Below are positions 1 to 6,101 of a stretch of 8,968 nucleotides of DNA, in pieces. Source of the stretch: MB-PLM-2 sp964385715 (GTDB lineage: Bacteria; Planctomycetota; Planctomycetia; Pirellulales; UBA7805); contig CAYLRE010000202.1 in the NCBI GenBank assembly GCA_964385715.1, positions 1-8,968 of the forward strand, written 5' to 3'. How positions within the stretch are numbered: the stretch's first letter is position 1; each line of letters opens with the position of its first letter. The notes beneath the pieces are model-generated. The model did no database searches. It was given only the letters and a program-made list of their open reading frames with translations, and had not been told where the DNA came from. Made by a program: the position numbers and the translations under genes.

Positions 1-182
1 TTGCCTTTGCCGCAACAGATGGCGGCCAAAGATAAGGCCGAGGCAGGACCGAGTCGCATCAGCGAGTCGGCCACACCTCGGCCTGCGTTTTCCATCAGTA
101 CGACACCTGCGATGCCATACTTGTCCTGGGCGAGTTGGTCGAGCCGACGCGACTGCTCCCGATTAAGGATCGGTTCTGTCAT
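1..182 (-). CDS. nnrE: NAD(P)H-hydrate epimerase, N-terminal part (cut by window edge)
   Basis: Partial gene. The ATG is at 182-180 and 60 codons are visible before the window ends. Members of this family (YjeF N-terminal domain) epimerise the R form of damaged, hydrated NADH/NADPH to the S form, so that a dehydratase can restore the cofactor. They are soluble metabolite-repair enzymes. The visible protein has the family's N-terminal pattern: an NREQSRRLDQLA helix at residues 7-18, a YGIAGVVLMENAGRGVA block at 22-38, and a strand ending in CCGKG at 56-60. That last stretch is where the family's GKGNNGGDG loop begins. The start is well supported by GGAGG at 189-193, six bases upstream. The gene follows the secreted-protein gene by 34 bases and is probably cotranscribed with guaB. 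I cannot tell whether it continues into a fused dehydratase (NnrD) domain. Confidence 0.85.
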   Translation of the reverse strand, partial: MTEPILNREQSRRLDQLAQDKYGIAGVVLMENAGRGVADSLMRLGPASALSLAAICCGKG

Positions 183-216
183 CGGCGGCCTCCGAACAAC
201 GCGTGATCAACTCCCG

Positions 217-1398
217 CTAAGGGATAATCGCTGCGGTACCAACGACGGCACCGGCCTGGAATAGAGCGGCTCGTGGCGTGAACGGAATTCCGCCCACGAT
301 GTATGGAGCACAACTACCCGGGCGATAGTGTCCGAGGGCGTAAACACATTCGTTCGGCGTCTTCAGGCCCATGCTGTAAGGCAGTACGGCGACCGAACCG
401 AAGAAGTGTGCCATCGACACGAACGGCTGCGTATAGGGGCCCGTCGAGTGGCCGTAACGTTCGAGGTGACGTTCCTCGAAGTAGAGCGGCTTGTGACAGA
501 CACCCGATGCAGTCCAGGCGATGTACATCTCGTCCCAGTTGCGCGGTTCAAACTCTGAGTTGTCGACCGGGCAGGAGACAGGGTAGTCGAATTGGACTGT
601 TCCCTTTTCCGAAATGTCCAAGCGTCCCTGCAGGTCGGTCGAAAGAAGCGTTTTGATCCGCAGCTCTTCGAGACCTTCGGCACACTCCTTGGCTAGGTCT
701 TCACGATATTCCTTATCCTTCAGCTCTTCGCGAGTCATTGGCCGACTCGGCGTTGGCAACTCACTCGGAGTGTCCAGTTCAACCGCTGGCGGTACGTCTT
801 CCGTCACGTCGGTCGTCGAATCTCCTGGAGGTAGCGTGTCGGTTGCGTCGGGTTGAATGGGCTGTTCGACACGAGGCTCACCCGGGAAAGGATCGGTGCG
901 ATCTTCGGCCGGCGTTCGCGTCGCAGGAAGATCTTCCAATGTTGAGTCGGTGCGATCGTCGTCGAGCGGAGGCAATACGCGTCGCTCATTGTCGTCGTCA
1001 AACGACGGTTGAGCAGCCAAGCGATCGGCAAACGGATCATCCAACGGATTGAGGTTGGGCAGCGGTGCTGCGGCAGCGTTCTTTAGTACCGAACCGCTGC
1101 GGCGACCCTCGATGGGGCCATCTTCGTGGGCGGTAGGCTGAATCGTTTTGGGTTCGGCCTTACGAACGCTGCGCCACTGTAGCTTGGAGTTGCGTTTCGA
1201 ACCGCGACTGGTAGCGACTCGAGGAGTACTTTCCAGCGAACGAGCATTGTTCGCGATGAATAGCCGCGGTGCCTTCTTGGCAGATGTTTCGCTTGAGCGG
1301 CTTCTGGGGAGCGGTCCGTCGCTCGCCCAGGTGTTGTGAGAAAAGAGCAGCACGGCCAATACCGCGATTGCCCCCGGCAGCCACCTGCGCTGGAGCAA
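217..1398 (-). CDS. predicted secreted/surface protein with acidic Pro-rich linker and Cys/His/aromatic C-terminal domain
   Basis: 393 residues, function unknown. I chose the TTG at 1398 because AAGGGAG lies five bases upstream and translation then begins directly with a signal peptide: basic start (QRR, 3-5), hydrophobic core at about 7-20, and a likely cut after A25 (NTWA|SD). An ATG at 1485 is the alternative. It would add 29 residues rich in uncommon codons and overlap guaB by 68 bases. After the signal comes a basic Ser/Arg/Lys region (about 30-105), then an acidic Pro/Asp/Thr linker (about 118-222), a charged helix (about 222-250) and a compact C-terminal domain (about 268-393). That domain holds C276, C301, C351 and C363 and the segments CHKPLYFEERHLERYGHS (301-318) and GHYRPGSC (356-363), and it ends in a hydrophobic stretch. 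The C-terminal pattern resembles a recurring planctomycete hypothetical family as I remember it, which is not verified here. It lies 19 bases after guaB and 34 before nnrE, so it is probably cotranscribed. Confidence 0.8.
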   Translation of the reverse strand: MLQRRWLPGAIAVLAVLLFSHNTWASDGPLPRSRSSETSAKKAPRLFIANNARSLESTPRVATSRGSKRNSKLQWRSVRKAEPKTIQPTAHEDGPIEGRRSGSVLKNAAAAPLPNLNPLDDPFADRLAAQPSFDDDNERRVLPPLDDDRTDSTLEDLPATRTPAEDRTDPFPGEPRVEQPIQPDATDTLPPGDSTTDVTEDVPPAVELDTPSELPTPSRPMTREELKDKEYREDLAKECAEGLEELRIKTLLSTDLQGRLDISEKGTVQFDYPVSCPVDNSEFEPRNWDEMYIAWTASGVCHKPLYFEERHLERYGHSTGPYTQPFVSMAHFFGSVAVLPYSMGLKTPNECVYALGHYRPGSCAPYIVGGIPFTPRAALFQAGAVVGTAAIIP

Positions 1399-1417
1399 GC
1401 GAGCTCCCTTGCCAGGG

Positions 1418-2902
1418 CTAACTTCCTTCGCCGCCTGAGTGCTCAGTAGTGTAATTCGACGCTTCCTGCGTGATCGCAATGTCATGAGGATGGCTCTCCC
1501 GAACAGTGGCGGCCGAGACCTGAATGAAACGTGCATTGGAGCGCAGATCGTTGATCGTGCCTGCTCCGCAGTATCCCATTCCAGCTCGGAGTCCCCCCAC
1601 CAATTGGTAAACGAACGGGCCCAAAAATCCTTTGTAAGGGACGCGACCTTCGACGCCTTCGGGAACGAGTTTGTCCGATTCCTGACCGCCAGCCTGTCGG
1701 TAGCGTTCACTGGAACCTTTCACCATCGCTCCCAAGGAGCCCATGCCACGATAAACCTTAAACGTTCTCCCTTGATAAAGGATTTGCCGACCGGGACTCT
1801 CGTCGAGCCCGGCTAACAAACCTCCCATCATTACCACGTGGGCACCCGCTGCGAGTGCTTTTGTAACGTCACCTGAGTAACGAATCCCCCCGTCCGCAAT
1901 GACCGGAATCGAAGCTCCTAATTGAGACACCGCACGAGCCGCTTCGTAAATCGCGGTTACCTGTGGCACGCCCACCCCGGAAATAATCCGCGTGGTACAA
2001 ATCGAGCCCGGTCCGATGCCGACTTTCACTGCGTCGACACCCGCTTTGACCAAGTCGGTTGCACCGGCGGCCGTGGCGACGTTGCCAGCGATGACGTCGA
2101 TGTCCCAACGTTGTTTCAGTTCCTTGACGGTCTCCAGCACATTGGACGAATGTCCGTGTGCGCTATCCACGATCAACACGTCGACATCTTTCTGAATCAG
2201 GCTCTCCGCCCGCTCGAAGTCACGAACTCCAATCGCGGCTCCGACTCGCAGTCTCCCTTGCCCATCTTTGCAGGCATCCGGAAACCGCTTCATCATGTCA
2301 ATGTCTTTAATCGTAATCAGTCCCGTCAGAGTGTAATCTTCGTCAACCAGGAGAAGTTTCTCGACCTTTTTTGCCATCAAGATCTTCTCAGCTTCCTCAA
2401 GCGTTACAGTCCCCGTCGCTGTTACCAGGTTTTCACGGGTCATCACCTCCGAAACGCTAGTATCGCTAGCTTCTAAGAATCGCAAATCGCGACGGGTGAT
2501 GATGCCCTGGAGCTTGCCGCTAGCATCGGTAATGGGCACACCGGAGACGCGGTGTTGGTCCATCACTTCGCGAGCCTGGGAGACGGTCGCATCGGGGGGC
2601 AGCGTGACAGGGTCGAAGATGATGCCGTTGGCGCTCCGCTTGACCTTGTCGACCTCTTCGGTCTGAGCCTCGATCGACAAGTTCTTGTGAATCACGCCGA
2701 GTCCGCCCTGCTGAGCCAAGGCGATTGCCATTCGGCTCTCCGTGACGGTATCCATCGGCGAGCTGAGAAACGGAATGTTGAGCTGAATGCGGGATGTCAG
2801 TTGAGTGCTGACATCGACCTCGGATGGCAGCACTTCGCTGAAGCTCGGTTCTAGGAGCACGTCGTCGAAAGTAATTCCGCGGCGAGTAATCTTGTCATCC
2901 AT
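1418..2902 (-). CDS. guaB: inosine-5'-monophosphate dehydrogenase
   Basis: 494 residues, complete. The enzyme oxidises IMP to XMP with NAD+, the committed step of guanine nucleotide synthesis, in the cytosol, usually as a tetramer. The N-terminal barrel segment includes FDDVLLEPSFSEVLPSEVD (12-30) and SSPMDTVTE (47-55). Two CBS domains sit at about 95-205, the regulatory Bateman module. The barrel resumes with VDSAHGHS (245-252) and the catalytic loop GIGPGSICTT, with active-site cysteine C302. IMP-binding DGGIRYSGD is at about 337-345 and GGLLAGLDESPG at 360-371. The mobile flap carries SERY with R400 and Y401, the family's catalytic Arg/Tyr pair, then VPEGVEGRVPYKG (413-425). The usual IMPDH ending near NY is followed by about ten extra polar residues. 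The start is ATG at 2902, in register with the family N-terminus. No strong Shine-Dalgarno precedes it. It is the first gene of a probable guaB - secreted protein - nnrE unit driven from 3010-3038. The stop is TAG. Confidence 0.98.
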   Translation of the reverse strand: MDDKITRRGITFDDVLLEPSFSEVLPSEVDVSTQLTSRIQLNIPFLSSPMDTVTESRMAIALAQQGGLGVIHKNLSIEAQTEEVDKVKRSANGIIFDPVTLPPDATVSQAREVMDQHRVSGVPITDASGKLQGIITRRDLRFLEASDTSVSEVMTRENLVTATGTVTLEEAEKILMAKKVEKLLLVDEDYTLTGLITIKDIDMMKRFPDACKDGQGRLRVGAAIGVRDFERAESLIQKDVDVLIVDSAHGHSSNVLETVKELKQRWDIDVIAGNVATAAGATDLVKAGVDAVKVGIGPGSICTTRIISGVGVPQVTAIYEAARAVSQLGASIPVIADGGIRYSGDVTKALAAGAHVVMMGGLLAGLDESPGRQILYQGRTFKVYRGMGSLGAMVKGSSERYRQAGGQESDKLVPEGVEGRVPYKGFLGPFVYQLVGGLRAGMGYCGAGTINDLRSNARFIQVSAATVRESHPHDIAITQEASNYTTEHSGGEGS

Positions 2903-2996
2903 CGATAAGAAATCCCAGATTTGGAAGGGGACGCTGAATGCGCGTGTCCCGTGGTGAATTAGAAAATGCGGATCGCCTGTGGATCGCTGAGCGTTA

Positions 2997-3008
2997 TGGG
3001 TAAACCCA
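2997..3008. promoter_or_regulatory. 12-base inverted repeat at the predicted guaB transcription start
   Basis: Perfect five-base arms, TGGGT and ACCCA, separated by two bases. On the minus strand the palindrome begins one base after the predicted -10 hexamer, so it covers the expected +1 position. That is a classical place for a repressor operator, or for a start-site sequence that responds to nucleotide supply. The repeat is seen directly. Its regulatory role is inference, and a 12-base palindrome can arise by chance. Confidence 0.35.
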
Positions 3009-3009
3009 C

Positions 3010-3038
3010 ATTATGCCGGTCAAGGCCTCGGCTGGCAA
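3010..3038 (-). promoter_or_regulatory. sigma70-type promoter for guaB
   Basis: On the minus strand, TTGCCA (3038-3033) is followed by exactly 17 bases and then CATAAT (3015-3010). Each hexamer matches the housekeeping consensus at five of six positions and the spacing is ideal. Transcription would begin near 3003, leaving a leader of about 100 bases before the guaB ATG at 2902. It lies in the only sizeable gap upstream of guaB. Within 2903-3191 I see no gene. The other structures there are the palindrome at 2997-3008 and the hairpin at 3151-3178. Confidence 0.6.
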
Positions 3039-3150
3039 TTGGCGCACTCGCCGCTTAGGTAACCGCGAACGGAAGAATATGTTCGCCTCGTCGATACAGA
3101 GAGGGAGGCGGCAAGGCGATTACTGGCCGCCATGGCGCGCCGGCAGAAGG

Positions 3151-3178
3151 CCGCCGTCTTTGTGAGAAAAAGACGCGG
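3151..3178. other. stem-loop between the 3192-4022 gene and guaB
   Basis: GTCTTT (3156-3161) pairs with AAAGAC (3169-3174) around a seven-base loop. CCGC (3151-3154) and GCGG (3175-3178) extend the stem with one bulged base at 3155. It lies 13 bases past the stop codon of the upstream gene, where a transcript end is expected. No uridine tract follows on either strand, so it is not a classical intrinsic terminator. It may instead be a 3'-end processing or stability structure. Confidence 0.35.
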
Positions 3179-3191
3179 AACAGTCGCGGTC

Positions 3192-4022
3192 CTACTTGCC
3201 GCGGCGGCGGGCCCGACGTGCTCGCCGGCTCCGCTTTTCGTTCTTGGAAAGACCGTAGTCGACCAGTTCCAGTCGGCTTTGGCGAATCAGCTGACCATCT
3301 GCGTCGCGTTCTTCTGCACGATAAGCAATGATCTCGCCGGGAATGTTTCGCGAATGGACCGACTCTGTAATGGTCGTGCCCTTGTTATTTTGGCGAACCG
3401 TTTCCACAACCGAAGTGGGATGCTCCTCGTCGAGCACTTCCTGCTTGCTGCCAATCTGTACGACGTGCGTCGTCGTGCGATAGGTCGTCTTGCGACCTTC
3501 CAACTTCGTGGTCACCGTTTCACGCCGCAGGACATGAGGGGCAACGTCGGGCGAATGAAACAGCTTGACGACCCGTTTCTCTTGCGGATCGGTAATTTCG
3601 AATTGGTGGACCTGACAGAGGATCTTCTGGCCGTCGACCTCGGCAACCTCAGGGCCTAAGACCCTCGTGATCTGTGTCATGCCCTTCGGCTCGCCGTGGA
3701 CGCCTTCCACGATCGACCGCTCGGGGGCTTCAAACTTCTTGCCACCCACATCGACCGTTACTTTAATGCGTAGCTTCACCGACTTGTCGTCGACGCGAAC
3801 AAGCGTCGTCCGCCGAGTTGTCGTTGTGGTCGCGGTAACGTTCCCCTCGCCATCGAGCGTATCGGTCGTGACACGCACAACTTGCCACGCACCCTTTTCG
3901 AACCGTCCCCAGGCGTGGTGGTCGAGCGGAATGTCGGCTTCTTCTGCGTGCACACTCGGCGCCATGCCAAGCGGTAGCAGGATCAGCAGACAAATCAGAA
4001 TAAATCGATAACTAAACGACAT
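3192..4022 (-). CDS. predicted secreted Thr-rich beta protein with poly-Arg C-terminus, unknown function
   Basis: 276 residues, function not recognised. The ATG at 4022 was chosen because it starts a clean signal peptide: short polar start, hydrophobic core at about 6-20, and a likely cut after A26 (SVHA|EE). An in-frame ATG at 4148 would bury this signal 42 residues inside the protein and would run coding sequence through two strong stem-loops. The mature part is rich in alternating Thr/Val, suggesting beta strands. It opens with HHAWGRFEKGAWQVVRVTT (35-53), followed by a TATTTTTRRTTLVRV strand pair (63-77), VKLRIKVTVDVGGKKF (82-97), one cysteine (C136), and a second Thr-rich section, KTTYRTTTHVVQI (178-190). 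The two Thr-rich parts may be a diverged internal duplication. The tail from 259 onward is strongly basic (about ten Arg/Lys). There is no strong ribosome binding site. It lies between selA and guaB on the same strand, with long gaps on both sides, so it is probably transcribed alone. Confidence 0.75.
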   Translation of the reverse strand: MSFSYRFILICLLILLPLGMAPSVHAEEADIPLDHHAWGRFEKGAWQVVRVTTDTLDGEGNVTATTTTTRRTTLVRVDDKSVKLRIKVTVDVGGKKFEAPERSIVEGVHGEPKGMTQITRVLGPEVAEVDGQKILCQVHQFEITDPQEKRVVKLFHSPDVAPHVLRRETVTTKLEGRKTTYRTTTHVVQIGSKQEVLDEEHPTSVVETVRQNNKGTTITESVHSRNIPGEIIAYRAEERDADGQLIRQSRLELVDYGLSKNEKRSRRARRARRRGK

Positions 4023-4087
4023 GAATCTCGGCCGTAGGATTTCTAACGAAAAGCTAGCAGCGTCATTCCGTTCTATTTGCCCACGAG

Positions 4088-4110
4088 AAGCGTGTTGCTG
4101 TTTCACGCTT
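4088..4110. repeat. stem-loop in the leader of the 3192-4022 gene
   Basis: Perfect seven-base arms, AAGCGTG (4088-4094) and CACGCTT (4104-4110), around a nine-base loop. It lies 65 bases upstream of the chosen ATG at 4022, so the transcript of that gene would probably carry it. A second stem-loop lies 13 bases further upstream at 4124-4140. The pairing is visible in the sequence. Any role in translation or transcript stability is inference. Confidence 0.5.
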
Positions 4111-4123
4111 TCTTCCAGGCGAA

Positions 4124-4140
4124 CGACAGCGTCGCTGTCG
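4124..4140. repeat. tight stem-loop in the leader of the 3192-4022 gene
   Basis: CGACAGC (4124-4130) and GCTGTCG (4134-4140) form a perfect seven-base, GC-rich stem closed by a three-base loop. Together with the stem-loop at 4088-4110 it makes a tandem hairpin leader. There is no uridine tract, so it is not a normal terminator. Confidence 0.5.
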
Positions 4141-4262
4141 GTTGTCATCGTGACATTCGTAGTAAAAAAACGCCTGCCGTATTTTCGTCGCGTCGATGCC
4201 TCAATCGAACGCGGTGAGTTCTCTCTGTTGTCAGCTCCTTTGACGGATCGCCCTGTTGTTGT

Positions 4263-4284
4263 CGGTCCATTTGTAAATGGGCCG
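4263..4284. repeat. 22-base near-palindrome, possible operator
   Basis: CCATTT (4267-4272) and AAATGG (4275-4280) are perfect arms around two bases. CGG and CCG flank them outside one unmatched position on each side, giving nine paired positions per arm. The twofold symmetry with a short spacer fits the site of a dimeric DNA-binding regulator. It lies about 240 bases upstream of the start codon at 4022. No regulator gene is visible in the window. Confidence 0.35.
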
Positions 4285-4357
4285 ATTTCAGGCCAAACGT
4301 CTGGTGCACCCCTATCTTAACGCATCTCAAGCGACTTTCCAGCCGGAAAAGTGGACA

Positions 4358-4389
4358 AAAGGGGTGAAACCAGAACGTTTTGCCCCTTT
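4358..4389 (-). terminator. probable transcription terminator downstream of selA
   Basis: On the minus strand AAAGGGG pairs with CCCCTTT (plus positions 4383-4389 and 4358-4364), with an inner AAAC/GTTT pairing that lengthens the stem. It ends in a short run of four T, partly within the stem. It lies about 75 bases past the selA stop codon, where the selB-selA transcript should end. The T tract is short, so termination may be weak. Confidence 0.45.
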
Positions 4390-4463
4390 ATGCGTCAAAA
4401 ATCCCCGATATTAACACCGGACCTATCCGACTCTACCAATGGGTCCTGCTCGCTGAAGCTAGA

Positions 4464-5861
4464 TTATGAAGATTCGCCACAGGCTGCGATGGCTTCAACC
4501 AGGGACTGATCGCTTTGCGGTGGCACCGAACGCAGATCCAGCAAGAGCTGATCCTGTTGGACGCGGCCGACGACCGCTGGCGTGCCGTTGCGAAGTGCGA
4601 TGGCCAATCGCTCGGAGCTCGTTCCCTCTGGTTGTACGGCGACGCACCAGGTGCCGAGTTGCTGTGTCGGTACCGAGCCACCACCGAGATAGGCGACATC
4701 TTCGACTGGCTCTGCCGATTCAATGCCAGCACAGGCGGCCAACTGGGGCGCCAGTCGTTCGGCCCGATTCTTCAGGTTCTCGACAGGCGTGGTCAGTAGT
4801 TGCAACAGCGGAATTGATTGCTTTGCTTTGTGCGGATCCCGGTGCAGACGCAACGTTGCGGCGAGCGCGGCCAAGGTGATCTTGTCGACTCGCAACGCAC
4901 GCATCATCGGGTGCTTGGCAATCTTGTCGATCAAGTCTCGGCGGCCAACGATGATGCCACATTGCGGTCCGCCGAGTAGTTTGTCGCCGCTGAACAGAAC
5001 CAGGTCGGCACCAGCGGCGATGCTTTCACGTGCGACCGGTTCACCAACGGCCCCATAGTCGTCGAGCGGCAGCATGGCCCCCGATCCGATGTCGTCAATC
5101 ACCGGTAGGTGATGACGGCGGCCGATCCGAACCATCTCTTCCAGACCGACCGCGGAGGAGAACCCGACAACGACAAAGTTGCTGGTGTGCACTCGCATCA
5201 GAGCAGCTGTCTCTTCGCCAATCGCACCCTCGTAATCACGAGCATGTGTCTTGTTCGTGGTGCCGACTTCGCGAAGCTTGGCACCACAGGCCGACATTAC
5301 ATCAGGCAGGCGGAAGCTGCCGCCGATTTCGACCAGCTGGCCACGAGACACGACCACTTCCTTGTCGGCTGCGATGGCAGCTAGTGTCAGCATTGTCGCC
5401 CCGGCGTTGTTGTTGCAGACGACGGCTGCTTCGGCTCCAGTGAGATGTTGCAGTAGGCTCTCCACCGCGACGACTCGTTGCGAACGCTTGCCGGATGCCA
5501 AGTCGAGTTCGACGCTGGCGTAACCTCGGGCGACGGCTGTCATTTCTTCGACCGCTTCTTCGGCCAGCGGAGAACGGCCAAGTCCCGTGTGCAAGAGAAT
5601 TCCAGTTGCGTTGACGACTGGCCGCAAATGCGGTTCTTCCCCTTCTAGGATGCGGCGGGCGATGCGTTCCGCCAACTCGCCGACGTCGGGCAGACCGCCA
5701 TTGCCAGTCGACTTGCTAACGTCTTCGCGCAGGTCGTCCAGGATGGCACGCACGCGATCGACCACCACGTTGTGACTGACTCGATCGACGAGCGGCTTGA
5801 TCTTGGGGTTCTCGAGCAACTCACTGACCGAGGGAATGTTCCGCAGGACGTTGGTCGCCAT
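4464..5861 (-). CDS. selA: L-seryl-tRNA(Sec) selenium transferase (selenocysteine synthase)
   Basis: 465 residues, close to the 463 of the E. coli protein. This cytosolic PLP enzyme, a large homodecamer in bacteria, converts Ser-tRNA(Sec) to selenocysteinyl-tRNA(Sec) using selenophosphate. The N-terminal RNIPSVSELLENP (about 7-19) matches the tRNA-binding head of the family. The NATGILLHTGLGRSPLAEEA block is at about 84-103, followed by CNNNAGA (149-155) and SRGQLVEIGGSFRLPDVM (172-189). The latter has Gln175 where the E. coli protein has Glu. Then come REVGTTNKTHARDY (197-210), VHTSNF (224-229) and the PLP-lysine motif SGDKLLGGPQCGIIVG with K294. The start is the ATG at 5861 because AAGGA lies seven bases upstream. 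A GTG nine codons earlier would place that site inside the gene. It lies 240 bases downstream of selB on the same strand, with a hairpin terminator after it. The stop is TAA. Confidence 0.97.
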   Translation of the reverse strand: MATNVLRNIPSVSELLENPKIKPLVDRVSHNVVVDRVRAILDDLREDVSKSTGNGGLPDVGELAERIARRILEGEEPHLRPVVNATGILLHTGLGRSPLAEEAVEEMTAVARGYASVELDLASGKRSQRVVAVESLLQHLTGAEAAVVCNNNAGATMLTLAAIAADKEVVVSRGQLVEIGGSFRLPDVMSACGAKLREVGTTNKTHARDYEGAIGEETAALMRVHTSNFVVVGFSSAVGLEEMVRIGRRHHLPVIDDIGSGAMLPLDDYGAVGEPVARESIAAGADLVLFSGDKLLGGPQCGIIVGRRDLIDKIAKHPMMRALRVDKITLAALAATLRLHRDPHKAKQSIPLLQLLTTPVENLKNRAERLAPQLAACAGIESAEPVEDVAYLGGGSVPTQQLGTWCVAVQPEGTSSERLAIALRNGTPAVVGRVQQDQLLLDLRSVPPQSDQSLVEAIAACGESS

Positions 5862-6101
5862 GATTGCATCCTTATTGGTTCGTGGCACTGGGAATCCACG
5901 TTTGTTTCGCCGGGACGCTCCGTGTATGGCTCGCGAGAATGAGCTTTAGGGTGGAGCTAATTCCATTGTAGGTTCCGATCTCGCGGCACAGCCAGTATCC
6001 GAAGGGCGAAATGCGGAAGAAAAACCGAATCCGGCACCGGGCAAGATATGTGTGAGCAGGATCGGCGCAGTCGCAAGATGGTGTGTCGGGCGACCACGGG
6101 C
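5862..6101 (-). other. 240-base gap between selB and selA, with a weak candidate selA promoter
   Basis: I see no gene here. On the minus strand TACAAT (5970-5965) matches the -10 consensus at five of six positions, but nothing at the right distance resembles a good -35 box, so an independent selA promoter is only possible. An eight-base palindrome, CTCGCGAG, is at 5930-5937. I searched specifically for a selenocysteine tRNA (long acceptor and variable arms, TCA anticodon, a GGTTCGA-type T arm) and found nothing that folds that way. The gap is long for a tightly coupled selB-selA operon. Confidence 0.4.

Larger units (their letters stand above)
4023..4463. other. 441-base gap between selA and the 3192-4022 gene, rich in inverted repeats
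   Basis: I find no convincing gene on either strand. The short open frames here lack a signal, motif or ribosome binding site. The gap holds four inverted repeats, listed separately at 4088-4110, 4124-4140, 4263-4284 and 4358-4389. A run of seven A on the plus strand, at about 4164-4170, is also present. A weak promoter-like pair on the minus strand (TTGGCC and TACAAA, only 15 bases apart) overlaps the repeat at 4263-4284. I would not rely on it. Confidence 0.6.

Noticed and set aside
1922..2476. 184-residue plus-strand open frame opposite guaB
   Set aside because: It lies entirely antisense to a confidently identified gene, and its composition follows from the guaB codons.
3132..3659. 175-residue plus-strand open frame opposite the 3192-4022 gene
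   Set aside because: The minus-strand frame has a signal peptide and structured composition. The plus-strand frame is its complement and has no domain I recognise.
4023..4148. Longer N-terminus for the 3192-4022 protein from an ATG at 4148
   Set aside because: It would place the signal peptide 42 residues inside the protein and make coding sequence of two perfect stem-loops. The ATG at 4022 starts the signal peptide directly.
5862..6101. Possible selenocysteine tRNA (selC) between selB and selA
   Set aside because: GGTTCCGATC at about 5971 on the plus strand hints at a T arm, but the loop lacks the required bases. No anticodon arm with TCA or long variable arm can be fitted.
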